A stretch of 64,000 bases of DNA from a candidate division CSSED10-310 bacterium (GTDB taxonomy: Bacteria; CSSED10-310; JAFGJC01): positions 37,646 to 101,645 of the forward strand of contig JAFGLW010000009.1 in assembly GCA_016927905.1 (NCBI GenBank), in the 5' to 3' direction. Below the pieces are notes generated by a model that searched no databases, was not told where the DNA came from, and worked only from the letters and a program-made list of their open reading frames with translations. The position numbers and the translations under genes are program-made. How positions within the stretch are numbered: the first letter of the stretch is position 1; the number at the start of each line of letters is the position of its first letter. This document shows, piece by piece, positions 9,434 through 18,436 of the stretch.

Positions 9434-10567
9434 ATGAAAAAATCGGCAGGAGAAGAAACCCGGGCGCTGAAGACGATCGAAACAGTCGGAATGTTTCTGA
9501 GACGCGTGCGCCACCGGTTCAACCACATGCCCTTGAAACCGGACCGAATCCTGTTGATCTGCCTGGATGACATCTATCAGATCATTCAGACTTTTCCGGC
9601 ACTGCAATTGCTGAAAGAAAGCATTCCCGATGCATCGATCGATTATCTGACCGGGGACTGGGGTCGACCCCTTCTGAACGCTCATCCGGCCGTTCACAAG
9701 GTCTGGACTTATAATGCGCCCTGGATATTGTGCCACATATGCACCTCCGAAATCCCGTCCGAGATCGGACCGGCGGCTCTGGGATGGGAAATCCGGCGCA
9801 GGCAGTTTCAGGCAATCATCAATTTCCAGCACGACGGAAGGTTGAACATGCTGGCGGGCCTGGCAGGTTCTCCCGTCCGGATCGGCTATGGAGATCATCC
9901 CGGGGCTTTTCTTCTGACCCATGACATCAAAAGTGATCTCGGGAATCCTCCCTGCCAGCGGCATCTGGATCTACTCAAACCACTCGGCATCAAACCGGTT
10001 TTCCGGCCGCCCGTCATTGTTCCGCCGCCCCGGGACATCGACTCCGCAAATGCCGTTATGGATGGCCTGACGCCGGGGAAACCGCTGGCCGTGATCTGCC
10101 CGGGAGGGAACCGCAGGGAATTCCAGTGGAAACCGGATCTCTACCGGACGGTGATGAAACGGCTAAACCGGGATGGTTTCCAGATCCTGCTTCTGGGCGG
10201 ACCTTCCGAAACGGCACTGGTCAATGAAGTTGGCCGTGGAATGACGATCGATGATGTCCAGATCTGGAATTTCCCCACTTCTGGTGAAATAGCAGCCCTG
10301 GCTAAACGAACCCGATTCTACCTGGGCATCAATTCCGGTGCGTCTCATATCATGACCGTCATGGGTGTTCCCAGCGTCGTGATTGCCGGATCCCGGCATC
10401 AGGACACGGTATGGCTGGGCTTGAACTGCCGTGCGTTGTTTCCGAACGAGCCGTGCCGGACCTGCCTGCTGACCGATCCCCCCGACCTGCAGAACTGTTC
10501 CTGTGCCCGATCGGTTACGCCGGGAATGGTCCTTTCGGCATACGAATCGTTTCGGCTGAAAACTTGA
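9434..10567 (+). CDS. Glycosyltransferase family 9 (heptosyltransferase-like)
   Basis: 377 residues. Family 9 features are present: the N-terminal RILLICLDDIYQIIQTFPAL strand-helix, a central ICPGGN...QWKPDLY block, LLLGGPSE, and the C-terminal GINSGASHIMTVMGVPSVVI donor-binding segment. In LPS enzymes of this family (WaaC/WaaF/WaaQ) ADP-heptose is the donor. The usual 'GDxxxxxP' of the first motif is replaced by DDIYQIIQTFP, so the donor could differ. A C-rich tail (CRTCLL...NCSCARS) is common in this family. The start has no obvious Shine-Dalgarno sequence. Confidence 0.87.
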   Translation: MKKSAGEETRALKTIETVGMFLRRVRHRFNHMPLKPDRILLICLDDIYQIIQTFPALQLLKESIPDASIDYLTGDWGRPLLNAHPAVHKVWTYNAPWILCHICTSEIPSEIGPAALGWEIRRRQFQAIINFQHDGRLNMLAGLAGSPVRIGYGDHPGAFLLTHDIKSDLGNPPCQRHLDLLKPLGIKPVFRPPVIVPPPRDIDSANAVMDGLTPGKPLAVICPGGNRREFQWKPDLYRTVMKRLNRDGFQILLLGGPSETALVNEVGRGMTIDDVQIWNFPTSGEIAALAKRTRFYLGINSGASHIMTVMGVPSVVIAGSRHQDTVWLGLNCRALFPNEPCRTCLLTDPPDLQNCSCARSVTPGMVLSAYESFRLKT

Positions 10568-10615
10568 TTTTCAAGGTCTATCATGAGTCTGCCGGTCCAT
10601 CCGGAAGACAGCGGA

Positions 10616-12346
10616 TTACATCCTGTGCAGCGGCTGAATTCCCAGAATGGACATGCCGGATTCCAGTCCGTTCGCGGCGGCTGCGGACAATGCCAGACGG
10701 GCGGTTCTGAGTGTCGGGCAGGCTGCATCCAGAACCCGGTGTTTGTGGTAGAAAGTATTGAAATTTCTGGCCATCTCAAACAGATACCCGGCCGTTTTGG
10801 ATGGATTTAACTCCTCGGCCGAATCACGCAGCGTATTCGGATACCACAGTAGCGATCGAGCCAGCGCAATCTCCTCGGGCGATTCCAACCCGCCTACGTT
10901 CTCCCCGGGTTCCGGTCGACAACCGGCCTTGCGAAGCATGGACTGAATCCGGGCGTAAGTATACTGAAGGTAGGCGCCGGTGGCGCCTTCGAATGCCAGT
11001 GAAGCTCTGGGATCGAAATGGATGTCTTTCATGGGATTCACTTTCAGAATGAAATATTTTATCGCGCCCAGGCCGATGGCTTCGGCGGTTTCCAGCCGGT
11101 CTGCGCCTTCGATTTCGATTGCTGACGACTGCATCACTTCCAGCGCCATATCCCGCATCCGGTCCATCAACTGGTCGGCATCCACCACCTTGCCCTCCCG
11201 GGATTTCATTTTTCCTTCCGGAAGGTAGACCATTCCATAGCTGAGATGGCGGCACCGGTCCGCCCAGCCATAACCCAGACGCTTCAGAACTTCGAACAGC
11301 ACTCTGAAATGATAGATCTGTTCCGAACCCACGATATAAATCACCCGGTCCGGGTTGAATTTCTGGAACCGTTCCACGGCCACACCCAGATCCTGGGTGA
11401 TATAGACGGATGTCCCGTCAGCCCGGAGCATTATTTTTTCATCCAGGCCGAAGTCGGACAGATCGATTCGAACCGATCCGTCGTCCCGCCTTTGCAGGAC
11501 CCCGTCCGCCAGGCCTTGTTCCACGACCTTCCGGCCCAGACTATAGGTTTCGCTCTCATACTGAACCAGTTCGAAACGGCTGCCCATCCGACGATATGTC
11601 CGATCAAATCCACCGGCAACCCATCCGTTCATGCGCGACCATAGATTCCGGACCTCGGGGTCACCGGATTCCCAGTCCCTCAACATGTCCCGCGCTTCGT
11701 CCATGAGTTCCGGGTGGGCCTGGATCTCCCGTTCAAAAGCCACGTAAAACCGACCCACGAAGTGGTCGCCTTTGAGACCTTCGGAATCCGGCGTGCGGCC
11801 GTTACCAAACCGCCGGTACCCCACCATGGCCTTGCAGATGTGAATACCCCGGTCGTTCAGGATGGTTGCGGGGATGACCCGGTGCCCCCGGGCGGTTAAG
11901 AGGTTAATGATCGCCATGCCCAGAACATTGTTGCGGATGTGTCCCAGATGCAACGGTTTGTTGGTGTTGGGGGAGGAGTATTCGACAAGAACGGTCCGGG
12001 ACTCCCGGTCCGGTGTATGGCCGAACCGTTTCCGCTCGGACAGGCTCTGATCGATAACCATTCGGAACAGCGCGTCCGGTTTCAGTCTGAAATTCAGATA
12101 GGGTCCGGCCGCCTTCACATTATCAAGCCATTCTGGCTGTCCAAATCGTGCCGCGACCGTCGAGGCGATCTTTCCGGGGGAGCACCGTGCCTGTTTCGCG
12201 GCCGGGAAACAGGCTACCGCCAGCTCGGCATCCACGTTTTCCGGGGGTATCGAGACATCTATTTCGACTGTTGGACACTTGAATTCCCGACCGATTATCG
12301 CTCGGATTTCATCCAGTATGATCCGGTCGAGATCCTGAATTTTCAC
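10616..12346 (-). CDS. argS: Arginyl-tRNA synthetase
   Basis: Charges tRNA-Arg with arginine. 576 residues, full length for a bacterial ArgS. An N-terminal Add-1 domain precedes the class I catalytic core with VEYSSPNTNKPLHLGH (HLGH at 133-136) and a KMKSREGK version of the KMSKS loop. The C-terminal anticodon-binding domain ends LGIQPLHRM, close to the usual LGI-x-x-x-x-RM. Its ATG overlaps the stop of the upstream sulfatase-like gene by four bases, so the two are co-transcribed and probably translationally coupled. Confidence 0.97.
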   Translation of the reverse strand: MKIQDLDRIILDEIRAIIGREFKCPTVEIDVSIPPENVDAELAVACFPAAKQARCSPGKIASTVAARFGQPEWLDNVKAAGPYLNFRLKPDALFRMVIDQSLSERKRFGHTPDRESRTVLVEYSSPNTNKPLHLGHIRNNVLGMAIINLLTARGHRVIPATILNDRGIHICKAMVGYRRFGNGRTPDSEGLKGDHFVGRFYVAFEREIQAHPELMDEARDMLRDWESGDPEVRNLWSRMNGWVAGGFDRTYRRMGSRFELVQYESETYSLGRKVVEQGLADGVLQRRDDGSVRIDLSDFGLDEKIMLRADGTSVYITQDLGVAVERFQKFNPDRVIYIVGSEQIYHFRVLFEVLKRLGYGWADRCRHLSYGMVYLPEGKMKSREGKVVDADQLMDRMRDMALEVMQSSAIEIEGADRLETAEAIGLGAIKYFILKVNPMKDIHFDPRASLAFEGATGAYLQYTYARIQSMLRKAGCRPEPGENVGGLESPEEIALARSLLWYPNTLRDSAEELNPSKTAGYLFEMARNFNTFYHKHRVLDAACPTLRTARLALSAAAANGLESGMSILGIQPLHRM

Positions 12347-14304
12347 TCGCCGTCTTTCTTCAGTCCCAATTTCTTTTTCACAACCTGATAAATCATCATG
12401 TTCGCTTTTTCGGTGAACCGGTTCGGATCGACTCTCTTGGCATGCTCATACGACATGAGGGCGTCATCGTAATTGCCTTCCTGGAAAAAGATGTCGCCTT
12501 CGGCAAGATAAATTCCACCGTGATCGGGATTGATGGATTCGGCGATGGCGATCCATTCCCGCGCATCGTTAAACCGCTTGTCCATGACCTGAATCTTGAT
12601 CAGGTGCAGGCACAGTTCCACATCCGGATGGATGCTGAAAGCTTCCCTGAAAGCTTTCTCGGCCCCGGTTCGGTTTCCCATGGCGTACAAAACGGTTCCC
12701 AGCGTTTCCAGAACCTTGTTGTTGGCGGGGATCCGTCTGCGGATGTTCTCGATGATCCGTAACGCTTCGTTTCCCTTTCCGCTTCGCAGGTACGCTTTGG
12801 TTCGGTCAATTTCCTTAAGCACCCAGAGCATGTCCCGGGGATGCGGCAGCCCGGTCCCGGCGTTTTTCATTCCGTCATCCGCAAGATAACCCAATGCCTT
12901 CAATTTCAGCTCGGTGTCGGGATCGATTTTCTGAACGCCTGCGGCAACCTCCGCGATCCCGGGCCACCCGTCCAGTTTCATCGATAATGATGCAGTCATG
13001 GTTTCCATTTTTTCTCTGTCCGCGCCTGAGATCTCGTCGTGGATATTGTGCAGTTCGTGAGGATCCCGGACCAGATCGTAGTATTCCGGGGGAGGGCCCT
13101 TGATATATTTGCTGGCAGGGGAACGCAGTCCGAACAGGGGAAGCCATCCGTTCTGATGGGGTCCGAACGTCTCGATGTACACCAGCCTGTCCGGGTCCGC
13201 ATTGCCTGAAAGAAAGCTGATGCCGTCGTTCGGAGCCGGGATGTCGATGTCCGCCAGTTCCAGGAGCGTTGGAAAGATATCGGTAATCGAAACCAGCCGG
13301 TTCACGACATGCGGTTTTTCGAACAATCCCGGGCAGGAAATGATCAGGGGCACTCTCATGGTCGCCTCGTAAATCAGCATCACATGCGTTTCCTCGTCAT
13401 GCTCCCCCAGTGATTCGCCGTGGTCGGCCACGGCGATGATCAGCGTGTTATCGCGATAGCCGTTGTCCTGCAATGATTTCAGCAACCGGCCGATCTGATA
13501 ATCCATGAAAGCGATCTCCCCGTCATACAACCGGTTTTTGAATTTTTCCGACCAGGGGTCGGGAGGTGCGTACGGGTTGTGCGGGTCGAAATAATGTAGC
13601 CAGCAGAAGAACCGGCGATCCCTGGAACGATTGACCAGCCACTCGATGGCTCTGTTGGTGATGTCTTTGGCGTTCCGTTCATTGACCAGATTCGCCCGGG
13701 TTACGGAGCCTTCGGTGATTGCATCATCATAAAGTTCGAAACCCTGGATCAGGCCGAAGCGTGATTCCAGAACAAAAGCGGATATGAAGGCGGCTGTTTC
13801 ATAATCTTTGTCCTGGAACATCTCGGCAAGCGTGATGTGGTGATCGGCCAGCCGGTAATTGGAATTGTCCCGTGCGCCGTGATTCGGGGGAAAAAGCCCG
13901 GTGAAAATGGAACAGTGGGACGGAAGGGTGATGGGTGATGTTGCGGTCACGTTCGTGAACCGGATCCCGCCGGCGGCCAACCCGTCCAGGTACGGCGTTT
14001 CCGCCTGAGCATATTCATAGCAGCCCAGACGATCGGCCCGGGTTGTGTCCAGGGTGATGACCATCACATTGAAATTCGCCAGAGATCCCCGGATCAAAGG
14101 GTCCGGCCATCCTTGAACAGGCCGGGGATGCAGATACCGGTTTATCCCGATCGCAGCCAGGCTGCTGACGGCGATGAAAACCCACAGCCACGCCGATTTC
14201 AGGATGGAACGGATCGTCTTTTTCAGGCGGCTTGTCTTGTTGTTTTTCGAATGCTGCTCATGTTCCAACCGCCGCTGCTTCTTCAACCGACTGGCTTTTC
14301 CCAT
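12343..14304 (-). CDS. Membrane-anchored sulfatase/alkaline-phosphatase-superfamily protein with C-terminal TPRs
   Basis: 653 residues. A very basic N-terminus (about 1-35) is followed by one membrane span (about 38-56), then a sulfatase-fold domain starting NVMVITLDTTRAD and containing SPITLPSH, FTGLFPPNHG, VADHGESLGEHDE, and finally TPR-like helices from about residue 480. Formylglycine sulfatases need C/S-x-P-x-R; here the position reads T126-L-P-S-H130, so a threonine nucleophile as in phosphoethanolamine transferases or a non-sulfatase hydrolase is more likely than a sulfatase. ATG 14304 is chosen over an in-frame ATG at 14322. Upstream partner of argS. Confidence 0.82.
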   Translation of the reverse strand: MGKASRLKKQRRLEHEQHSKNNKTSRLKKTIRSILKSAWLWVFIAVSSLAAIGINRYLHPRPVQGWPDPLIRGSLANFNVMVITLDTTRADRLGCYEYAQAETPYLDGLAAGGIRFTNVTATSPITLPSHCSIFTGLFPPNHGARDNSNYRLADHHITLAEMFQDKDYETAAFISAFVLESRFGLIQGFELYDDAITEGSVTRANLVNERNAKDITNRAIEWLVNRSRDRRFFCWLHYFDPHNPYAPPDPWSEKFKNRLYDGEIAFMDYQIGRLLKSLQDNGYRDNTLIIAVADHGESLGEHDEETHVMLIYEATMRVPLIISCPGLFEKPHVVNRLVSITDIFPTLLELADIDIPAPNDGISFLSGNADPDRLVYIETFGPHQNGWLPLFGLRSPASKYIKGPPPEYYDLVRDPHELHNIHDEISGADREKMETMTASLSMKLDGWPGIAEVAAGVQKIDPDTELKLKALGYLADDGMKNAGTGLPHPRDMLWVLKEIDRTKAYLRSGKGNEALRIIENIRRRIPANNKVLETLGTVLYAMGNRTGAEKAFREAFSIHPDVELCLHLIKIQVMDKRFNDAREWIAIAESINPDHGGIYLAEGDIFFQEGNYDDALMSYEHAKRVDPNRFTEKANMMIYQVVKKKLGLKKDGE

Positions 14305-14341
14305 GAATCCGTCACTCCTCACACCGTCCGGGGCCTCGACG

Positions 14342-14371
14342 AGATTACATGAACGGTTGAAACCTTGTCAA
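14342..14371 (-). promoter_or_regulatory. Possible sigma70 promoter for the sulfatase-like gene and argS
   Basis: On the minus strand a perfect TTGACA (complement of 14366-14371) is followed after 18 bases by TAATCT (complement of 14342-14347). The -10 match is poor, so only the -35 box and the position 38 bases before ATG 14304 support it. Confidence 0.35.
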
Positions 14372-14460
14372 AAACAGGAATTGAAAATCCGGGTCACCCT
14401 AAGGATGCCGGTCCCGGATCTCGAAAAATCCGGGAATCTCCCGGTTATGATCCGGAACAA

Positions 14461-15678
14461 TCAGTGATCGCAGACATTCTGTCCAGATGTCAGGGTGTTC
14501 GACAGGTACATTTGAACCAGGTTTTCAGGAGTATCTGCGGAAGCTCCCACCACGACCTCGATACCGCTCTGCCGGAAAAGTTCCTGGGCCCTTGATCCCA
14601 TGCCTCCAGCGATTATCACATCGGCCCCCTGTTCGTGCAGCCACCTGGGAAGCGCACCCGGTTCATGGGACGGGGGAGGCAGGTATTCAACAGCCAAACC
14701 GGTATCGGGTTTTGTTCCGGTGGTTGTGACCATTGCAAAATGCTGGCAATGGCCGAAATGCATGCACAACCGGCCGTCGATCACGGGAATAGCAATTTTC
14801 AGGTGTCTGACTGGATCCGTGTGTTTGTTGTTCATGGGAAACAGCTCCTTTTCCGCGTTATCCTGTTCCAATACAAGGCGGATCACGGTTTCGAAAGCCT
14901 GAGCGGCGGGCGATCCTTCGAACTGGGTGAGAAAGAACCGTCCGTCGTCCGAGGAGGTCACGACATTGGGATCGATGGGAATGCTTCCCAGGAACGGCAG
15001 GTTCATCTCCCGGGCCATCGTCCGGCCGCCGCCGGTTTTGAAAATATCGACCGTTTTCCCACAATGCGGGCAGATAAATCCACTCATGTTTTCAACGATT
15101 CCGAGTATTCTGATCTGCAGTTTCCGGCAGAACTGGATGCTTTTTCGAACGTCCGAAACGGCCACTTGCTGGGGAGTCGTCACGATGACCGCCAAAGCAT
15201 CCGGTGCCAGGAATTGAGCGATAGACAACGGTTCGTCGCCGGTTCCCGGCGGGGAATCGATGACAAGATAATCCAGATCCCCCCACACCACGTCTTTCAG
15301 GAATTGTTTGATGACATTGTATTTAAGCGGCCCGCGCCAGATAACCGGACTGTCACCTTCGGGAAGCATGAATCCGATGGAGATAATTTTCAGATTGTCT
15401 CCCAGATCCACCGGCAGCAATCCGCCTTCGACCGCGGAGACCCGGTGGCCCTCCAGGCCGAGCATTTTGGGGATGCTGGGACCGTGGACATCGATGTCCA
15501 GAAGGCCGACCTGTTTTCCGGCCCGGGCCAGCGCCAGGGCAATGTTTGCCGCCACGGTGCTCTTTCCCACACCGCCCTTGCCCGAAAGAATCAGGATTTT
15601 CCGGCGGATTCGTTTCATCCGTGCCTGCAATTGTTCCTGTTCCTGCTGATGCGTGTCGATGTTCCCTTCCGTATTCAT
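14461..15678 (-). CDS. Mrp/NBP35-family P-loop ATPase fused to a NifX-like domain (ORP operon)
   Basis: 405 residues. The first two thirds is an Mrp/ApbC-type ATPase with SGKGGVGKSTVA, IDSPPGTGDEPL and the C-terminal CPHCGK pair (C-x-x-C) used to hold an Fe-S cluster at the dimer interface. The last third is a NifX/NifB C-terminal-type domain (IAIPVIDGRLCMHFGHCQHFA). In Desulfovibrio vulgaris the equivalent protein (DVU2109, from memory) belongs to the orange-protein complex. The start could also be TTG 15684, which sits better behind AAGGA. Last gene of the seven-gene operon; an Fe-S or Mo-Cu cluster carrier role is inferred from family and context. Confidence 0.9.
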   Translation of the reverse strand: MNTEGNIDTHQQEQEQLQARMKRIRRKILILSGKGGVGKSTVAANIALALARAGKQVGLLDIDVHGPSIPKMLGLEGHRVSAVEGGLLPVDLGDNLKIISIGFMLPEGDSPVIWRGPLKYNVIKQFLKDVVWGDLDYLVIDSPPGTGDEPLSIAQFLAPDALAVIVTTPQQVAVSDVRKSIQFCRKLQIRILGIVENMSGFICPHCGKTVDIFKTGGGRTMAREMNLPFLGSIPIDPNVVTSSDDGRFFLTQFEGSPAAQAFETVIRLVLEQDNAEKELFPMNNKHTDPVRHLKIAIPVIDGRLCMHFGHCQHFAMVTTTGTKPDTGLAVEYLPPPSHEPGALPRWLHEQGADVIIAGGMGSRAQELFRQSGIEVVVGASADTPENLVQMYLSNTLTSGQNVCDH

Positions 15679-15714
15679 GATCAATGGATTCCTTCTATTG
15701 TGTTGTGATCAGCT

Positions 15715-16617
15715 TCATGGCTGATTCCGCGTCATTGTTTGACCCAGCCTGGTCCAGATATCGCGGACCTGCCGCGCGATTCCGCCCTGAGTATATTCCA
15801 CGATGCTCTTCTTGGAAAGCTGCGCTTCCGTCACAATATTGTCATAGGCGATCGTGCCGGCAAAGACAATCCCCCGGTGGTCCGCTTCCTCCTTTATCAG
15901 TTCCGTCAGTTCTCGATTCAAATCCCATTTATTCACAACCGTGCAGGCGGTGATATGAAAGAATGCCGCAAGATCGGCCGCACGCCTGAAATCATGGACT
16001 CCGGAAGGCGTGGGCTCGGTAACGATCACTACATGATCCGCTCCGGTGATGGAAGCGATAACCGGGCAACCGATTCCCGGAGATCCGTCGATCAGGATCA
16101 CCTCCCGGTTTTTCGCCTTGGCGAGTTCTTTGGCTTTCATACGCAGCAGGGAGACCAGTTTTCCGGAATTTTCCGCGCCGGGTGACATCAGGGCATGCAG
16201 CATGGGTCCGTGCCGGGTATCGGAGATAAACCATCGACCACCGATCCGCTCCTCGAAAGCGATGGCCTGGTAATCGCAAAACCAGTGACAGACACCGCAC
16301 CCCTCGCAGGCCGCCGGATCGATCCGGAAAGTCCTTGAAACGCGTCCGTTGCCCGGCCCGTCAAAAAACACCGCATCATACCGGCAGACTTCCTCACATT
16401 TGCCGCAAGCCGTGCAATGCCCGGTCCGCACCCGGGCCAGTTTCCCGCCTTTGAATTCCTCGGATTTCAACGTGACGGGATCCATGATCAGATGCAGATC
16501 CGATGCATCCACATCGCAATCCACGATCACGGGAGCTTCGGCCAGTGCGGCGAAAGACGCCACCAGACTGGTTTTGCCGGTGCCTCCCTTGCCGGAGATG
16601 ATTACGATCTCCTTCAA
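15715..16617 (-). CDS. MinD/ParA-like ATPase with inserted 2[4Fe-4S] ferredoxin domain (ORP complex)
   Basis: 300 residues. Deviant Walker A SGKGGTGKTSLVA opens the protein; an insert at about 60-115 carries two C-x2-C-x2-C-x3-C sets (CTACGKCEEVC and CEGCGVCHWFC), enough for two [4Fe-4S] clusters. The ATPase core resumes with LIDGSPGIGCPVIASITG. Same architecture as D. vulgaris DVU2103/DVU2104 of the ORP complex. ATG overlaps the stop of the upstream paralogue by four bases. Confidence 0.92.
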   Translation of the reverse strand: MKEIVIISGKGGTGKTSLVASFAALAEAPVIVDCDVDASDLHLIMDPVTLKSEEFKGGKLARVRTGHCTACGKCEEVCRYDAVFFDGPGNGRVSRTFRIDPAACEGCGVCHWFCDYQAIAFEERIGGRWFISDTRHGPMLHALMSPGAENSGKLVSLLRMKAKELAKAKNREVILIDGSPGIGCPVIASITGADHVVIVTEPTPSGVHDFRRAADLAAFFHITACTVVNKWDLNRELTELIKEEADHRGIVFAGTIAYDNIVTEAQLSKKSIVEYTQGGIARQVRDIWTRLGQTMTRNQP

Positions 16618-17483
16618 GTCCGGATCCTCTTCAGGACGGCCTGCATCAATTTCCGGAAACGTTCCTTCAGATGGGGAAATGAAACAACGGCCAATTCGCC
16701 CCGGGAATAGGCCTCCGCAATCTTCCGGTCGTCTTCCAGTTCCATCAGAACCGGAATCTGCCGCTGTTCACAGAACTGATACACCGATCGGTCTCCCAGC
16801 CCTTTCCGATTGATCGCAACACCCAGTTTCAGCTTCAGAAGCCCCAGCATTTCCACCATCATGCGCAGGTCAAACAGCCCGAACGGCGTCGATTCCGTAA
16901 CCAGCAGGACGAAATCCGAACCTTTCACCGATTCCATGACCGGGCAGGAGGTCCCCGGAGGACAATCGATGATGCGGATGCCGGTTCCGGAGGCTTCCGC
17001 CTTCACTTCCCGGATAACCGGTGGCGATGTCGGATGGCCGATATTCAATTCCCCCTGGATCACCGACAATGCGCCGGAATGTCCTCTGCGGATCATGCCG
17101 ATCGGGTTCCACTGCTCTGTGATGGCTTGAACCGGGCAGACCAGCATGCAGCCGCCGCAAGAATGACACAGATCATGGAAGGTCATCACGCGGGTTCCGA
17201 GATCCGCGATGGCGTTGAACCGGCAGATCCTGCCGCATTTACCGCAATGAATGCATCGGTCCTGATCAACAATCGGGATGCCCACTTTCACTTCGCGGGC
17301 TGCCGACCATTCGGGATTCAGAAACAGGTGCCCGTTGGGTTCCTCCACATCGCAATCCATATAAATGACCCTGTCCGAGTCGCCGGACAGGGTCCAGGCC
17401 AGATTGGTTGCGAAGGTTGTCTTGCCGGTTCCACCTTTCCCGCTTGCAACCGCGATCAGGAGATTCTCCTGATTTTGGGTCAT
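16614..17483 (-). CDS. MinD/ParA-like ATPase with inserted 2[4Fe-4S] ferredoxin domain, second paralogue
   Basis: 289 residues with ASGKGGTGKTTFATNLA, a ferredoxin insert bearing CIHCGKCGRIC and CHSCGGCMLVC, then IIDCPPGTSCPVMESVKGSDF. It is a paralogue of the next gene downstream and the two probably act as a heterodimer, as proposed for the ORP complex. ATG 17483 overlaps the stop of the small zinc-ribbon gene by four bases, which decides the start over in-frame ATGs further upstream. Confidence 0.92.
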   Translation of the reverse strand: MTQNQENLLIAVASGKGGTGKTTFATNLAWTLSGDSDRVIYMDCDVEEPNGHLFLNPEWSAAREVKVGIPIVDQDRCIHCGKCGRICRFNAIADLGTRVMTFHDLCHSCGGCMLVCPVQAITEQWNPIGMIRRGHSGALSVIQGELNIGHPTSPPVIREVKAEASGTGIRIIDCPPGTSCPVMESVKGSDFVLLVTESTPFGLFDLRMMVEMLGLLKLKLGVAINRKGLGDRSVYQFCEQRQIPVLMELEDDRKIAEAYSRGELAVVSFPHLKERFRKLMQAVLKRIRT

Positions 17484-17698
17484 GCAGGGATTTTCCGGGT
17501 GAGCGGCGATCCGCATTCGGGACAACGCATCAGGTTGCACGGTTTGCCGTATTCATGGGGGATCTCCTTCCGGCACAACGGGCAGATGCATGAACCTCCC
17601 GGCCCCTGCGCAAATCCACCGCCGCGTCCCCGACCTCTTTTTCCGGTTCCATCCCCTCGGCCGCTGCCGAGCGGGCCGGTTCCATCTCCCCGTGGCAT
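17480..17698 (-). CDS. Small Gly/Arg-rich zinc-ribbon protein (DUF5320-like N-terminus)
   Basis: 72 residues. The N-terminus MPRGDGTGPLG closely resembles the start of the next upstream protein (MPGGDRTGPLG) and of DUF5320 proteins, then a Gly/Arg-rich stretch, then CICPLC and CNLMRCPEC, which look like a four-cysteine zinc ribbon or cluster site. It sits inside the ORP operon between the DUF5320 gene and the ATPases. Small proteins of this kind commonly accompany NifX-like and Mrp genes in anaerobes; their function is not known to me. Confidence 0.83.
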   Translation of the reverse strand: MPRGDGTGPLGSGRGDGTGKRGRGRGGGFAQGPGGSCICPLCRKEIPHEYGKPCNLMRCPECGSPLTRKIPA

Positions 17699-17701
17699 GA
17701 C

Positions 17702-18058
17702 TTATTCCTTCCTTTCTTTTGAACTGTCCGATAGATCGGCCAGCCGCGCCTGAATTTCCTCCAGGGCGTTTTTAAAATACTCCGCCTGCTGCTTGAGCAG
17801 TTCCATTTCCGCTTTGGGATCGGGAACCGCGTCAAAAGGGGGATGCGACAATGGTGCGTATGGTGCCGGAGCACCATAGAACTGCCGCCCCCGTACGCGA
17901 CCGAAACCACTCCGGAATCCCCGGCCCCATCCGCCGCCGCGGAATCCTCTGAATACGGGATTTGCAAACCCGGGAACCGGGTATCCGGCACAATAACCGG
18001 CCGCCCGTCCCGTTCTGGGACCCATTCCCAACGGTCCTGTACGATCTCCACCTGGCAT
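17702..18058 (-). CDS. DUF5320-type small protein
   Basis: 118 residues: MPGGDRTGPLGMGPRTGRAAGYCAG at the start, a Gly/Arg/Phe-rich middle, then a C-terminal coiled coil (about residues 80-110, ending with a highly charged tail). This is the standard DUF5320 layout. The gene is separated from its downstream neighbour by three bases. It is consistently found with NifX-like and Mrp-like genes in anaerobic bacteria; the biochemical role is unknown. Confidence 0.85.
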   Translation of the reverse strand: MPGGDRTGPLGMGPRTGRAAGYCAGYPVPGFANPVFRGFRGGGWGRGFRSGFGRVRGRQFYGAPAPYAPLSHPPFDAVPDPKAEMELLKQQAEYFKNALEEIQARLADLSDSSKERKE

Positions 18059-18076
18059 GATGATAGCTCCTTTCTT

Positions 18077-18436
18077 CTACCAGTGACTCTCCACATCCGG
18101 TCGGACGGCGCGGGACAATGATCCCGCCTTGAACGCCTGAACAGCGTCCCGAACCGAGCCGGTTGCCTCGACATAAACATCGATGTCCGCGGCCAAAAGC
18201 GTGGCAAACGCTTTGGGGCCGACATGTCCAGTGATTACCGCCTCGACTCCCAGATCCAGAGCGGCCTGGCCGGCCTGCACTCCGGCCCCTTGAGTCGCAT
18301 TCAGATTCTGGGAGTTTTCAATGGCCTGGTATTCACCGGTTTCAGTCTCCACAACAATAAAATATCGGGCTCTTGCAAACCGAACATCCACCGGGCTGTC
18401 CAAATGTTTATCCTCCGACGTTACCAGTACTTTCAT
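18077..18436 (-). CDS. NifX/NifB-superfamily protein, candidate orange protein (ORP)
   Basis: 119 residues: MKVLVTSEDKHLDSPVDVRFARARYF, then a segment ending NATQGAGVQAGQAALDLGVEAVITGHVGPKAF, the typical dinitrogenase iron-molybdenum cofactor-binding fold. D. vulgaris ORP (DVU2108) is a protein of this size and family that binds a Mo-Cu sulfide cluster. AAGGAGA precedes ATG 18436, and the start overlaps the stop of the upstream NifX-like gene (ATGA). No nif structural genes are nearby, so a nitrogenase role is unlikely. Confidence 0.88.
   Translation of the reverse strand: MKVLVTSEDKHLDSPVDVRFARARYFIVVETETGEYQAIENSQNLNATQGAGVQAGQAALDLGVEAVITGHVGPKAFATLLAADIDVYVEATGSVRDAVQAFKAGSLSRAVRPDVESHW

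Noticed and set aside
14635..15708. A 357-residue open frame on the plus strand
   Set aside because: Antisense to the Mrp-NifX gene, which has all catalytic motifs.
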